This document shows positions 9,364 to 19,450 of a stretch of DNA of 64,000 bases, piece after piece; the first letter of the stretch is position 1, and every line of letters begins with the position of its first letter. The notes below the pieces were generated by a model, which saw only the letters and a list, made by a program, of their open reading frames with translations, was not told the origin of the DNA and made no database searches. Origin of the DNA: CAVRQM01 sp963756975 (lineage in GTDB: Bacteria; Pseudomonadota; Alphaproteobacteria; Acetobacterales; Acetobacteraceae); NCBI GenBank assembly GCA_963756975.1, contig CAVWPS010000001.1, forward strand, positions 124,001-188,000. Reading direction: 5' to 3'. The position numbers and the translations under genes were made by a program.

Positions 9364-10490
9364 GGTTGCCGCGTCGCTTAGCAGCGACGGCCCAGTCTAG
9401 CCATGGCAGCAGGGCCGCGATGTCGGACGCCTCGACGGTCGCCCCGCCCCAGATGCGGAAGCCGGGCGGCGCGTCGCGGTAATGCGCGAGGTCGTAGCCC
9501 ACGCCTTCCCGGTCCAGCGATGCGGCCACGTCGCGGGCGAATTCGGCGGTAAGCCAGGGCTCGCGTCCGCGCAGGCAGATCGCGGTCGGCGAGCGGGTGT
9601 CCGGGCCGGGGGCGAGGAAGGCCGCCCAGTCGCTGCGCGCGACCCACTCGGCGACCGTCGCGAGGTTCGCCGCACTACGGGCGAACAGGCCGTCGAGACC
9701 GATCGACTCCGCCCAGCGCAGCCCGTCCAGCGCATCCTCGACGCAGAGCATCGACGGCGTGTTGATCGTGTCGCCGGCGAAGATGCCCTCGATCAGCGCG
9801 CCCTTCGCGGTCAGGCGGAAGATTTTCGGGATCGGCCAAGGCGGCACGTAGGTGGCGAGCCGTTCGGCGGCACGGGGCGAGAGCGCCAGCATGCCGTGCG
9901 CCGCCTCCCCGCCGAGCGCCTTCTGCCAGGACCAGGTGACGACATCGAGTTTTTGCCACGGCAGCGGCATGGCGAACGCGGCCGAGGTGGCGTCGCACAG
10001 AACGAGGCCGTCGCGAGCGGTCAGCGCGCCGTCGGGCAACTTCGCGCCGGAGGTGGTGCCGTTCCAGGCGAGCACGAGGTCGGCGTCCGGGTTCAGCGCC
10101 CCGAGGTCGGGGATCTCGCCGTACGGGGCGCGGTGGATGTTGCGCCGGGAGTTTGAGCTGCTGCGCGATGTCGACCGCCCAGGCGTCGGAGAACGTGTCG
10201 AACGCGAGCACATCGACCGGGCGCGGGCCGAGCAGGCTCCACATCGCCATCTCGATGGCACCGGTGTCGGACGCCGGCACGATGCCGACCCGCCAGCCGT
10301 CGGGAATGCCGAGGATTCGCTTGGAGAGCTCGATCACCTCGGCCAGCTTTGCGCGCGCCGGCGCCGCCCGGTGGGACCGGCCGAGCATCGCGCCGTCGAG
10401 GGCGGCCAGCGACCAGCCGGGACGTTTGGCGCAGGGACCGGAGGAGAAGTTCGGATTTTTGGGGCGCAGCGTCGGCGGGGCGAGGTCCAT
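9353..10490 (-). CDS. serC: Phosphoserine aminotransferase (reading frame broken once)
   Basis: This PLP-dependent aminotransferase makes phosphoserine from 3-phosphohydroxypyruvate. It starts N-F-S-S-G-P-C-A-K-R-P-G-W and matches the larger SerC type of about 380 residues. The PLP lysine is in W-S-W-Q-K-A-L-G-G-E-A-A-H-G. The frame changes near 10138-10148, between the D-A-W-A-V-D-I-A-Q-Q-L segment and A-P-Y-G-E-I-P-D-L. The total is 1138 bases, a net +1 (one inserted or two lost bases in a GCGC context). The start ATG lies just inside the palindromic repeat pair. Confidence 0.88.
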
Positions 10491-10506
10491 GAAAATCCTA
10501 GAAACT

Positions 10507-10641
10507 TCTCCCTCTCCCCCTGCGGGAGAGGGCCGGGGTGAGGGGGGCAACACGCGCCGACCATCGCGCAAGCTGCTTGTCGCGGGATGACGGGCGCCGA
10601 ACCGACCCTCGCCCCGGCCCTCTCCCAGGGGGAGAGGGAGA
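10507..10641 (+). repeat. REP-like palindromic repeat pair, inverted
   Basis: Two copies of a C/G-rich palindromic repeat face each other. The first (10507-10546) is a CTCTCCC/GGGAGAG hairpin followed by GGCCGGGGTGAGGGG. The second (10605-10641) is the reverse order. About 58 bases of unrelated sequence separate them. The pair lies between two divergent genes (serC-like and the aldose epimerase). The same unit recurs at 14.27, 54.3-54.5 and 59.2 kb. Confidence 0.85.
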
Positions 10642-10666
10642 TGCAAGACTCTGTTAAGGTCGCCCC

Positions 10667-11530
10667 ATGACCGACAAGCACACCCTAACGTCCGACCAGC
10701 TTACCGTCACCGTCGCGGCGCACGGGGCGGAGTTGCTGTCGCTGATCCGCGACGGGCGGGAGTTCGTCTGGCAGGCCGGCCCGGAATGGCCGCGTCACGC
10801 GCCGATCCTGTTCCCGATCGTCGGACGGCTCGCGGGCGACACGTTGCGGGTCGACGGCAAAAGCTACCCCATGGGCCAGCACGGCTTCGCCCGTGACGCG
10901 GAGTTCGACTGGGGCGAGCGGGCCGACACCCATTGCCGGCTGACGCTGCGAGACTCCGACGCGACGCGGGCAAAGTACCCCTTCCCGTTCCGGTTCGAGG
11001 TCGCCTACGCGGTCAGCCACGCGACGCTGCTGGTGACGCTCCACCTCACCAACACCGGCGACAGCCTGCTGACCGCCGCGATGGGCGCGCACCCGGCGTT
11101 CGTCTGGCCGCTCGCACCCGGGGTCGCCAAGACCGACCACACGCTGACCTTCGCGCTCGATCAGCCGGAGCAGGTGCGCCGCGTCGCCGGCGGCCTGCTG
11201 CGGGCGGAGACGGAGCCGACGCCGATCGAGGGACGGGTGCTGAAACTCGATCCGGCGCTGTTCGCCGACGATGCGGTGATCCTCGATCCGGTCGGGGGCC
11301 ACTCGGTCGTCTACACCGCACCCGGTGCGCCCCGGCTCACGATGTCCTGGAGCGGGTTTCCGAAGTTCGGCGTCTGGTCGAAGGGGGCGGCCGACTTCCT
11401 GTGCCTCGAACCCTGGAACGGCATCGCGAGCCCGGAGGGGTTCGACGGCGACATCGCCGAGAAGCCCGGGATGATGCACCTGCCCCCGCACACCAGCCGG
11501 ATGGCGAGCTTCTGCGTGACACTCAAATAG
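10667..11530 (+). CDS. Aldose 1-epimerase family protein
   Basis: A 287-residue galactose mutarotase-like protein that probably interconverts anomers of an aldose or binds a sugar phosphate. Family features are A-A-H-G-A-E-L-L-S-L near residue 17, G-Q-H-G-F-A-R (residues 69-75, containing the conserved His), and G-A-H-P-A-F-V-W-P (second conserved His). The start ATG follows the repeat pair by about 25 bases. It is transcribed alone; the substrate cannot be told from context. Confidence 0.85.
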   Translation: MTDKHTLTSDQLTVTVAAHGAELLSLIRDGREFVWQAGPEWPRHAPILFPIVGRLAGDTLRVDGKSYPMGQHGFARDAEFDWGERADTHCRLTLRDSDATRAKYPFPFRFEVAYAVSHATLLVTLHLTNTGDSLLTAAMGAHPAFVWPLAPGVAKTDHTLTFALDQPEQVRRVAGGLLRAETEPTPIEGRVLKLDPALFADDAVILDPVGGHSVVYTAPGAPRLTMSWSGFPKFGVWSKGAADFLCLEPWNGIASPEGFDGDIAEKPGMMHLPPHTSRMASFCVTLK

Positions 11531-11602
11531 TCATCATCGATTGATTGAAATGCGGCGCGGGACGTCTTAGCTTCTCGGTGTGCCGAGGAGGGCATCTGAG
11601 AC

Positions 11603-11986
11603 ATGACACGCTACACCATCAACATCGGCGACGATTTTCCGATCGGTGACGACGACGAGCCCAAGCAACATGGTGGCGGTCCAGGTCAGGACCAGCGCCG
11701 GCGCGGCCCGCGCTTCGGGACGGTGCTGAGGATTTTGTTCGCGGTCAGCCTGATCGCGGTCGTGGTGCACCACGCGGTTCAGGTCGCCATCATCACCGGC
11801 CTGATCCTGCTGTTCCGCCGCCACCCCCGGTTGCAGGAACTGCGGAGCCGGATGCGCGGCATGTCGATGGGCGGCCCGATCGGCTGCTCCCGCGACGCCT
11901 GGCGGCGCGGCCGGAACGGGCACGCCCACCGGGATGACGGCAAGGGCCGTGATCGCGAAAACCGTGGCTACGAGAGCTTCGTGTGA
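11603..11986 (+). CDS. Small membrane protein with charged ends
   Basis: A 127-residue protein with an acidic N-terminus (residues 9-20), a basic linker and one long or two short membrane segments (about 40-72). The C-terminal tail is rich in Arg, His and Asp. I do not recognise the family. Its stop codon overlaps the start of the next gene (TGATG), so the pair is probably co-translated. An AGGAGG-like sequence lies upstream of the ATG. Confidence 0.6.
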   Translation: MTRYTINIGDDFPIGDDDEPKQHGGGPGQDQRRRGPRFGTVLRILFAVSLIAVVVHHAVQVAIITGLILLFRRHPRLQELRSRMRGMSMGGPIGCSRDAWRRGRNGHAHRDDGKGRDRENRGYESFV

Positions 11987-12276
11987 TGCGAGGCGGTCCC
12001 GGTAGCGGCACGGGCGGCCGCCGTGGCCGCTTCGGCTGCGGCGTGCCGGGCGGCCCCGAGGAACGCGCGACGACGCGCGTGCAGCTCGAAATGCCGCCCC
12101 AGGCGATGGAGCGGTTGCAGCGGCTGAAGGACAAGACCGAGGCGGCGAGCTACGCCGAGGTGCTGCGCAACGCGCTGCGGTTGTACGAGGCGCTGATCGC
12201 CGAGGCCGACCGTGGCGCCGAGCTGTCGGTGCGCTCGCCGGACGGCACGGTCACACCGTACAAGGTGTTCGTCTGA
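11986..12276 (+). CDS. Ribbon-helix-helix type small DNA-binding protein
   Basis: A 96-residue protein with a Gly/Arg-rich N-terminus followed by a likely ribbon-helix-helix domain. The segment T-R-V-Q-L-E-M-P-P-Q-A-M-E-R-L at about residue 29 is followed by a helix with S-Y-A-E-V-L-R-N-A-L-R-L-Y. This is typical of Arc/CopG-like regulators. It begins at the ATG overlapping the previous stop by one base; a GTG three bases earlier is possible. It may autoregulate the two-gene unit. A perfect hairpin follows the stop. Confidence 0.6.
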   Translation: MRGGPGSGTGGRRGRFGCGVPGGPEERATTRVQLEMPPQAMERLQRLKDKTEAASYAEVLRNALRLYEALIAEADRGAELSVRSPDGTVTPYKVFV

Positions 12277-12284
12277 GAGGCTGA

Positions 12285-12310
12285 GCCGGCCGTCGCATGA
12301 GACGGCCGGC
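12285..12310 (+). terminator. Perfect GC hairpin after the ribbon-helix-helix gene
   Basis: GCCGGCCGTC and GACGGCCGGC form a perfect 10-bp stem with a 6-base loop, 8 bases after the stop codon. No T-run follows, so termination efficiency is uncertain, but the position fits a terminator. Confidence 0.6.
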
Positions 12311-12392
12311 AGTCTTCCGCCCGCCATTTGGCCGGTGGGATCGACGATGCGGCGGCCCACGTAACGATCCGCTACAGCATCAAGGATCACCC

Positions 12393-13139
12393 ATGCCCAA
12401 GCTAGACGGCAAGATCGCCCTCGTGACCGGTGGCACCACCGGCATCGGCGCCGCGATCGCCAAGCGGTTTCAGACCGAAGGCGCCACGGTAATCATCACC
12501 GGGTCCAACCCGAAGACACTCGAAGCCGCCCGGACGGAATTGACCGGGATCGAGGTGATGGCGTCCGACGCCGGCGACATCCACGCGACGAAAACGCTGG
12601 TCGACGCGGTGGTCGCCAAGCACGGCCGGATCGACGTGCTGGTCGTCAACGCCGGCGTCGCCCAGTTCGCGCCCGCCGAAATGGTCGACGAGGCGTTCTT
12701 CGACAAGCACTACGACATCAACGTCAAAGGCCCCTACTTCCTCATCAAGAACACGATCCCGGTCATGCCGGATGGCGGCGCCATCATCCTGATCGCGTCC
12801 AACGCGGGCTCGAAAGGTTTTGCCGGCGTGTCCGTCTACGGCTCGACCAAAGCCGCGCTACGCTCGTTCGGGCGGAACTTCGCGGCCGAGTTGGCACCGC
12901 GCCGCATCCGGGTGAACACGATCAGCCCCGGCCCGATCGAGACGCCGATCTTCGGCAAGACGGACATGCCGGCCGATCAGCTCGCCGGAATGAAGACCAT
13001 GTTCACCGAGATGGTCCCGCTGAAGCGCATGGGACAGGCGGACGAGATCGGGACGGTCGCGGTGTTCTTCGCGAGCGAGGATTCGTCCTTCGTCACCGGG
13101 GCCGAGCTGTATGTCGACGGCGGCATGACCAACATCTGA
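12393..13139 (+). CDS. Short-chain dehydrogenase/reductase
   Basis: A 248-residue classical SDR. It has the T-G-G-T-T-G-I-G cofactor-binding motif (residues 12-19), the N-A-G-V motif, a catalytic Ser followed by Y-G-S-T-K (Tyr and Lys of the active site), and the C-terminal Y-V-D-G-G-M. The start is the ATG after the hairpin. No pathway genes adjoin, so the substrate is unknown. Confidence 0.9.
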   Translation: MPKLDGKIALVTGGTTGIGAAIAKRFQTEGATVIITGSNPKTLEAARTELTGIEVMASDAGDIHATKTLVDAVVAKHGRIDVLVVNAGVAQFAPAEMVDEAFFDKHYDINVKGPYFLIKNTIPVMPDGGAIILIASNAGSKGFAGVSVYGSTKAALRSFGRNFAAELAPRRIRVNTISPGPIETPIFGKTDMPADQLAGMKTMFTEMVPLKRMGQADEIGTVAVFFASEDSSFVTGAELYVDGGMTNI

Positions 13140-13896
13140 CCGCCCAAGGGCTCGCGGCAATCAAGCTGGGTTGTCGCGAGCCGGTTGTTCCGATCTCAAA
13201 CTTGATTTTTCTGATCGTCGTCTTCGATGCCGGTAGGCTCTCGCTCGTCATCGGATTCCGAGCGGGCCGGGTTTTTCTCCTCAACTGTGGCCGCACCGCC
13301 AAGTTCTTCAAAAGGTTGTCGGGCCAGCCATTCGAGACGTGCGCCTGGACGACGAGCACGCGTCGAAGACCTTGGGTAACGTCACGTTCGGAGATCGTCT
13401 GTGAGAGCCGGGCAATCGTTTGCGCCCGCCGCGCATTTCGCAGGTCGGGATGGCCGCGAAGTTCAAGGACTCGTTCAGACAGGATAGACGCCTTGAAAGA
13501 CCTCGGCTCGGACACCGTGGCCGTTCCCGGCGGCGGGTCTTTTTCGTTCAGGATCGCTTTGAACTTCGATCTCGCCTTCAGGCGACGGGTGATATGCCGC
13601 TCCAGGTCGTTCAAGATGACTTTGGCCTCTTTGTCCGTCCCGTCTCGATCCTGAAGATCGGGGAGAGGCCAGACTTCGATCGATCTTACCTCGAACGGAT
13701 CCAGCACGCTCATCGCCACGGCATCGGTCCGCTGGTTGGTAAGATGCCGCCTTATCCTGGTCCGAACCTTTTCGTTCGTCTGGCCGACGTAGATCGGTTC
13801 GTCGTCGTAATCGTAGAATGCATAGCATCCCCACCTATAGTTCCCGATTTTCATTGTCCGACCGGTGCCGTCCTCGAACGATGTATCGAGATACAC
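13093..13896 (-). CDS. GIY-YIG nuclease, probable restriction endonuclease of a broken R-M system
   Basis: A 267-residue protein with an N-terminal GIY-YIG nuclease domain. The C-Y-A-F-Y and Y-V-G elements are at residues 24-28 and 36-38, conserved Arg at 45-50, the catalytic Glu at 99 (L-E-R-H-I) and the Asn at 117 (I-L-N-E-K-D-P). All key residues look intact. An ATG at 13854 is an alternative start. Just upstream is the tail of a cytosine methyltransferase, the usual partner of this nuclease type. The last 30 codons are antisense of the SDR terminator and SDR gene, suggesting a replaced 3' end. Base composition is clearly less GC-rich than the flanks. Confidence 0.75.
   Translation of the reverse strand: MYLDTSFEDGTGRTMKIGNYRWGCYAFYDYDDEPIYVGQTNEKVRTRIRRHLTNQRTDAVAMSVLDPFEVRSIEVWPLPDLQDRDGTDKEAKVILNDLERHITRRLKARSKFKAILNEKDPPPGTATVSEPRSFKASILSERVLELRGHPDLRNARRAQTIARLSQTISERDVTQGLRRVLVVQAHVSNGWPDNLLKNLAVRPQLRRKTRPARNPMTSESLPASKTTIRKIKFEIGTTGSRQPSLIAASPWAVRCWSCRRRHTARPR
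13149..13182 (+). terminator. 12-bp hairpin after the SDR gene
   Basis: GGCTCGCG-G-CAA pairs with TTG-T-CGCGAGCC (12 pairs including one G-T) around a 10-base loop, starting 9 bases after the SDR stop. It resembles a terminator. The converging GIY-YIG reading frame runs through it, which suggests that the 3' end of that frame is not native. Confidence 0.6.
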
Positions 13897-13971
13897 CGCG
13901 AGTTCTGGACCGTAGGTCGTGGGTTTCGAAAGGCGGCTGCTTCAGCTTCGTCGCGATCTTCGGTTTTGAAC

Positions 13972-14268
13972 TCATGCGAAGCGGGCGAGCTGTCGAGCAT
14001 CTGCACCGAGCGAGCATTCGTCGACTTCGCTTCCCGGCATTGTCCGGCGTCGCGCCGCCGCTACCGCCAGCGGCTCCAGCAGATGCCGCGCGAGAAATCG
14101 CACGACAGGCACCGCGACGCCGTCACCAGCGACATGATAGGCATCGTTGTAGTTCAGAGGCAGCTTGTAACTGTCCGGAAGTCCCATCAATCGTGCCGCT
14201 TCCCGTGTCGACAGGAGACGCGTCTTTACCGACTCCCCATCAACCACGATGACAGTCTGGTTAAGCTG
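13972..14268 (-). pseudogene. C-terminal remnant of a C5-cytosine DNA methyltransferase
   Basis: Only the last 100 or so residues of a Dcm/HhaI-type methyltransferase remain. Motif IX is seen as R-L-L-S-T-R-E-A-A-R-L-M-G-L-P and motif X as N-D-A-Y-H-V-A-G-D-G-V-A-V-P-V-V. The catalytic P-C and SAM-binding motifs are absent: upstream the frame runs into a palindromic repeat and then antisense of thiD. The break therefore lies exactly at the repeat. The segment is lower in GC than its surroundings, consistent with transfer. Confidence 0.8.
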
Positions 14269-14269
14269 C

Positions 14270-14297
14270 TTCTCCCTCTCCCCTAGGGAGAGGGAGC
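14270..14297 (+). repeat. Half-unit of the REP-like repeat at the thiD/methyltransferase junction
   Basis: TTCTCCCTCTCCC and GGGAGAGGGAG form the hairpin of the palindromic repeat but lack the GGCCGGGGTGAGGGG arm. It sits at the breakpoint of the truncated methyltransferase, and the thiD stop codon is in its loop. Confidence 0.75.
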
Positions 14298-15083
14298 AGA
14301 GGCGGCGTCGTGGCCTAGCGGGCCGTGACCATGCCCAAACCCGGGTGCGGCCAGGATCGCCGCCCGCAGATAGCTCCGTGCGCGCGCGATAGAATCCCGC
14401 AGCGGCATTCCCTGCGCCAGACCGGCCGCGATGGCGCTGGCCAGCGTGCAGCCGGTGCCGTGGGTGTGCTTGGTCTCGATCCGCGAATCGTCGAACAGAA
14501 CGACGCCGTCCGCGTCGGCCAGCACGTCGGTCACCGTGGGGCCGTCCAGATGGCCGCCCTTGACCAGCACCGACGCCGCCCCGGCCGCGCGCAGCTCGGT
14601 CGCCGCACGGGTCATGTCGCCGACGGAGGCGATCGCGCGCCCGACCAGCGCCTCGGCCTCCGGCACGTTCGGCGTCAGGATGGCGGCGCGCGGCAGCAGC
14701 CGGGACCGCAGTGCCGCGACCGCTTCGGCGGCCAGCAACCGGGCTCCGCCCTTGGCCACCATCACCGGGTCGACCACCAGCGGGATGCCCGGCACCGTGT
14801 CCAGCACCTCGCACACGGCGTCGATCACCGCCGCGTCCGCCAGCATGCCGAGCTTGATCGCGTCCGCCCCGATATCGTCCAGCACGACCCGCATCTGCTG
14901 AGCGACGAACGCCGGCGGCACCGCGAACACGCCGTGGACCCCGGTCGTGTCCTGCGCGGTCAGCGCGGTGATCGCCGTCATCGAATAGGCGCCGAGCGCC
15001 GCGCACGCCTTGATGTCGGCCTGGATCCCTGCCCCGCCGCCGGAATCCGAGCCCGCGACGATCAGCACACGCCCGCGCAGCAC
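14283..15083 (-). CDS. thiD: Hydroxymethylpyrimidine/phosphomethylpyrimidine kinase
   Basis: ThiD phosphorylates HMP and HMP-P in thiamine synthesis. It is 266 residues with the N-terminal V-L-I-V-A-G-S-D-S-G-G-G-A-G-I-Q, D-P-V-M-V-A-K-G-G, and the C-terminal anion-hole/ATP motif H-G-T-G-C-T-L-A-S-A. The stop codon lies in the loop of a palindromic repeat, so the final residues (A-S-A-P-S-P) are repeat-encoded. It starts 1 base after glmM on the same strand. ThiE is near 34 kb. Confidence 0.93.
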   Translation of the reverse strand: MLRGRVLIVAGSDSGGGAGIQADIKACAALGAYSMTAITALTAQDTTGVHGVFAVPPAFVAQQMRVVLDDIGADAIKLGMLADAAVIDAVCEVLDTVPGIPLVVDPVMVAKGGARLLAAEAVAALRSRLLPRAAILTPNVPEAEALVGRAIASVGDMTRAATELRAAGAASVLVKGGHLDGPTVTDVLADADGVVLFDDSRIETKHTHGTGCTLASAIAAGLAQGMPLRDSIARARSYLRAAILAAPGFGHGHGPLGHDAASAPSP

Positions 15084-15084
15084 G

Positions 15085-16443
15085 CTACGCGGCGACCGGC
15101 TGGACCGCGATCAGCTCCGCGCAGATGTCGTCGACCAGCCGGTGCACGAGGTCGGAATCCTCGCCCTCGGCCATCACGCGCACCACCGGCTCGGTGCCGC
15201 TCTCGCGGATGACCACCCGGCCGGCCGCGCCCAAATGGGCCTCCGCCGCCGCGATGGCCGCGCGAACCCGGGCCGCCGCCAGTGCGCCGCCCGCGACCCG
15301 GACCGAGCGCAGCAGCTGCGGCAATGGTGCGAACATGCGCGTCACCTCGCTCGCCGCGCGTCCGTCCTCGACCAGGACGGCGGCGACCTGCAACGCCGCC
15401 AGCAGGCCGTCGCCGGTGGTCGCGTAGTCGGCCAGGATCATGTGGCCGGATTGCTCGCCGCCGACGTTGAGGCCGGACGCGCGCATCTTCTCGACGACAT
15501 ACCGGTCGCCGACGCGGGTGCGGTGCAGTTCGAGGCCGTCGACGGCGAGGCAGCGTTCCAGGCCGATGTTGCTCATCACGGTCGCCACCACGCCGCCGCC
15601 CTGCAGCCGGCCGGCGCGGCCCCAGCTGCGCGCGATCAGGGCCAGCACCTGATCGCCGTCGACGACCGCCCCCGTCTCGTCGCACAGGATCAGCCGGTCC
15701 GCGTCGCCGTCGAGTGCGACGCCCAGGTGCGCCCCGTGCTCGCGGACGGCGGCCGACATGGTTTTCGGCACGGTCGAGCCGCAATCGCGGTTGATGTTGA
15801 AGCCGTCGGGCGAGACGCCGACCGGGATCACGTCGGCCCCCAGCTCCCACAGCACGGTCGGAGCGACGCGGTACGCGGCCCCGTTGGCGCAATCCACCAC
15901 GATCCGAAGCCCGTCGAGCCGCAGCCCGCGCGGGAAACTCGACTTCACGCTCTCGATATAGCGCCCGGCGGCATCGGTCAGGCGCGACGCCCGGCCGAGC
16001 TTGCCGGACGCGGCGAGGTGGCCCGAAATGCCGTTCCCCATCAGCGCCTCGATCTCGTCCTCGGTCGCGTCGGACAGCTTGTAGCCATCCGGGCCGAACA
16101 GCTTGATGCCGTTGTCCTCGAACGGGTTGTGGCTGGCCGAAATCATGACGCCGAGGTCGGCGCGCAGGCTCCGGGTCAGCAGGGCGATGGCGGGCGTCGG
16201 CAGCGGGCCGACCAGCGTCACGTCCATGCCGGCACCGACGAAGCCCGCGACCAGTGCCGGTTCCAGCATGTAGCCGGACAGGCGCGTGTCCTTGCCGATG
16301 ACGACGCGGTGGCGGTGGCTGCCCCGGGTGAACAGGATTCCGGCCGCCTGACCGAGCCGCAGCGCCGTCTCGGCGGTCATCGGGTCGGTGTTCGCGGTGC
16401 CACGAATGCCGTCGGTGCCGAACAGCCGTCGTGTGCGTTCCAT
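15085..16443 (-). CDS. glmM: Phosphoglucosamine mutase
   Basis: GlmM converts glucosamine-6-phosphate to glucosamine-1-phosphate for peptidoglycan and LPS. At 452 residues it has the R-R-L-F-G-T-D-G-I-R-G start, the active-site phosphoserine motif I-S-A-S-H-N-P, the metal-binding D-G-D-A-D-R, the sugar-binding G-G-E-Q-S-G-H, and R-E-S-G-T-E-P near the end. I chose the ATG at 16443 because GGAG stands five bases upstream. Another ATG lies 21 bases earlier. It follows folP, as in many proteobacteria. Confidence 0.95.
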   Translation of the reverse strand: MERTRRLFGTDGIRGTANTDPMTAETALRLGQAAGILFTRGSHRHRVVIGKDTRLSGYMLEPALVAGFVGAGMDVTLVGPLPTPAIALLTRSLRADLGVMISASHNPFEDNGIKLFGPDGYKLSDATEDEIEALMGNGISGHLAASGKLGRASRLTDAAGRYIESVKSSFPRGLRLDGLRIVVDCANGAAYRVAPTVLWELGADVIPVGVSPDGFNINRDCGSTVPKTMSAAVREHGAHLGVALDGDADRLILCDETGAVVDGDQVLALIARSWGRAGRLQGGGVVATVMSNIGLERCLAVDGLELHRTRVGDRYVVEKMRASGLNVGGEQSGHMILADYATTGDGLLAALQVAAVLVEDGRAASEVTRMFAPLPQLLRSVRVAGGALAAARVRAAIAAAEAHLGAAGRVVIRESGTEPVVRVMAEGEDSDLVHRLVDDICAELIAVQPVAA

Positions 16444-16473
16444 GGAAGCTCCGTTCGTCGTCATGATGCGCTT

Positions 16474-17436
16474 CTACCCGGCCTCCGCGATGCCCCGCCA
16501 GACCCGCAGGGCCTCGACGGTCGCGGCGACGTCATGCACGCGAAGCACGGCCGCCCCGCCCAGCACCGCGGCGCATGCGGCGGCGAGCGAGCCCGCGGTG
16601 CGGGAATCCGGGCGCTCGACGCCGGTCAGCCGGCCCAGAAAGCCTTTTCGCGAGACGCCGACGACGACGCGGCAGCCGAGGTTGTGCAGGATCGGCAAGC
16701 GGGCCAGCAGCGCCTCGTTATGGCCTGGGCCTTTGGCGAAGCCGATGCCGGGATCGACCGCCGCCTGCCCCCGTGCCAGTCGTAACGCTCCCAGCCGGCC
16801 GGCAAGTTCGGCGGTCACGTCCCGCGCGACGTCGTCGTACGACGCGAGGCCGGTCATCGTCGCGGGCGTGCCGCGCATGTGCATGACGATCACCGGGCAG
16901 CCGCGCTCACGAACCAGGGCGGCGGCTTCGGGATCATGGGTGAAGCCGGAGACGTCGTTGACGATCAGTGCGCCGGCGTCGAGCGCCCTCGCCATCGTGG
17001 CGGCGTGGCGTGTGTCCACCGAGAGTTTGGCACCTGTGGCGGCCAGGGCTGCGATCACGTCGAGCACGCGCGCCTGCTCGGTCGCGGCATCCGTTTCCAG
17101 CGCGCCGGGCCGGGTGCTTTCGCCACCGATGTCGAGAATGTCCGCACCATCGGCCAGCATTCGCAGTCCGGCCGCCACCGGGTCGGCGTGCCGGCCGCCG
17201 TCGCTAAAACTGTCCGGCGTGACATTGAGAATGCCCATGACCAGGGGCCGCCCATGCGAAAACCCCGCCCAATTCGGCGGGGTTTCGATCAGTGGGCCGG
17301 ATACGGACGAGGCCGGAACAATCCTTCCGTCGCCGTGCCGTGCATGGGTAAACGCGAACGGGCCGCCCGCGAGAAACCGGGCGATCCCGGCATCGCAGGC
17401 GGCCCGTGCGGCCGCCGGGCCCGTGATCAGGCCCAG
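16474..17436 (-). CDS. folP: Dihydropteroate synthase, with N-terminal part lacking a standard start codon
   Basis: FolP condenses HPPK product with p-aminobenzoate. The core has M-G-I-L-N-V-T-P-D-S-F-S-D-G-G, D-I-G-G-E-S-T-R-P-G, and G-V-S-R-K-G-F-L-G-R. The first ATG is at 17238, but protein-like sequence continues upstream in frame: P-L-G-L-I-T-G-P-A-A, L-A-G-G-P-F-A-F-T and F-S-H-G-R-P-L-V. This resembles the longer alphaproteobacterial form. No ATG, GTG or TTG occurs between 17238 and the in-frame ftsH stop at 17461, so I propose CTG at 17436. If wrong, the start is 17238 (254 residues). Confidence 0.85.
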   Translation of the reverse strand: MGLITGPAAARAACDAGIARFLAGGPFAFTHARHGDGRIVPASSVSGPLIETPPNWAGFSHGRPLVMGILNVTPDSFSDGGRHADPVAAGLRMLADGADILDIGGESTRPGALETDAATEQARVLDVIAALAATGAKLSVDTRHAATMARALDAGALIVNDVSGFTHDPEAAALVRERGCPVIVMHMRGTPATMTGLASYDDVARDVTAELAGRLGALRLARGQAAVDPGIGFAKGPGHNEALLARLPILHNLGCRVVVGVSRKGFLGRLTGVERPDSRTAGSLAAACAAVLGGAAVLRVHDVAATVEALRVWRGIAEAG

Positions 17437-17460
17437 CGGCTCAGGGTACGTCGGAGTGCG

Positions 17461-19386
<1,926 letters not shown>

Positions 19387-19450
19387 GACTTTCCTCGGCC
19401 CCATGGGCCACACGCGCGGGAGGCCAGCGGACCCGGCCTAGTGAGAAGTT

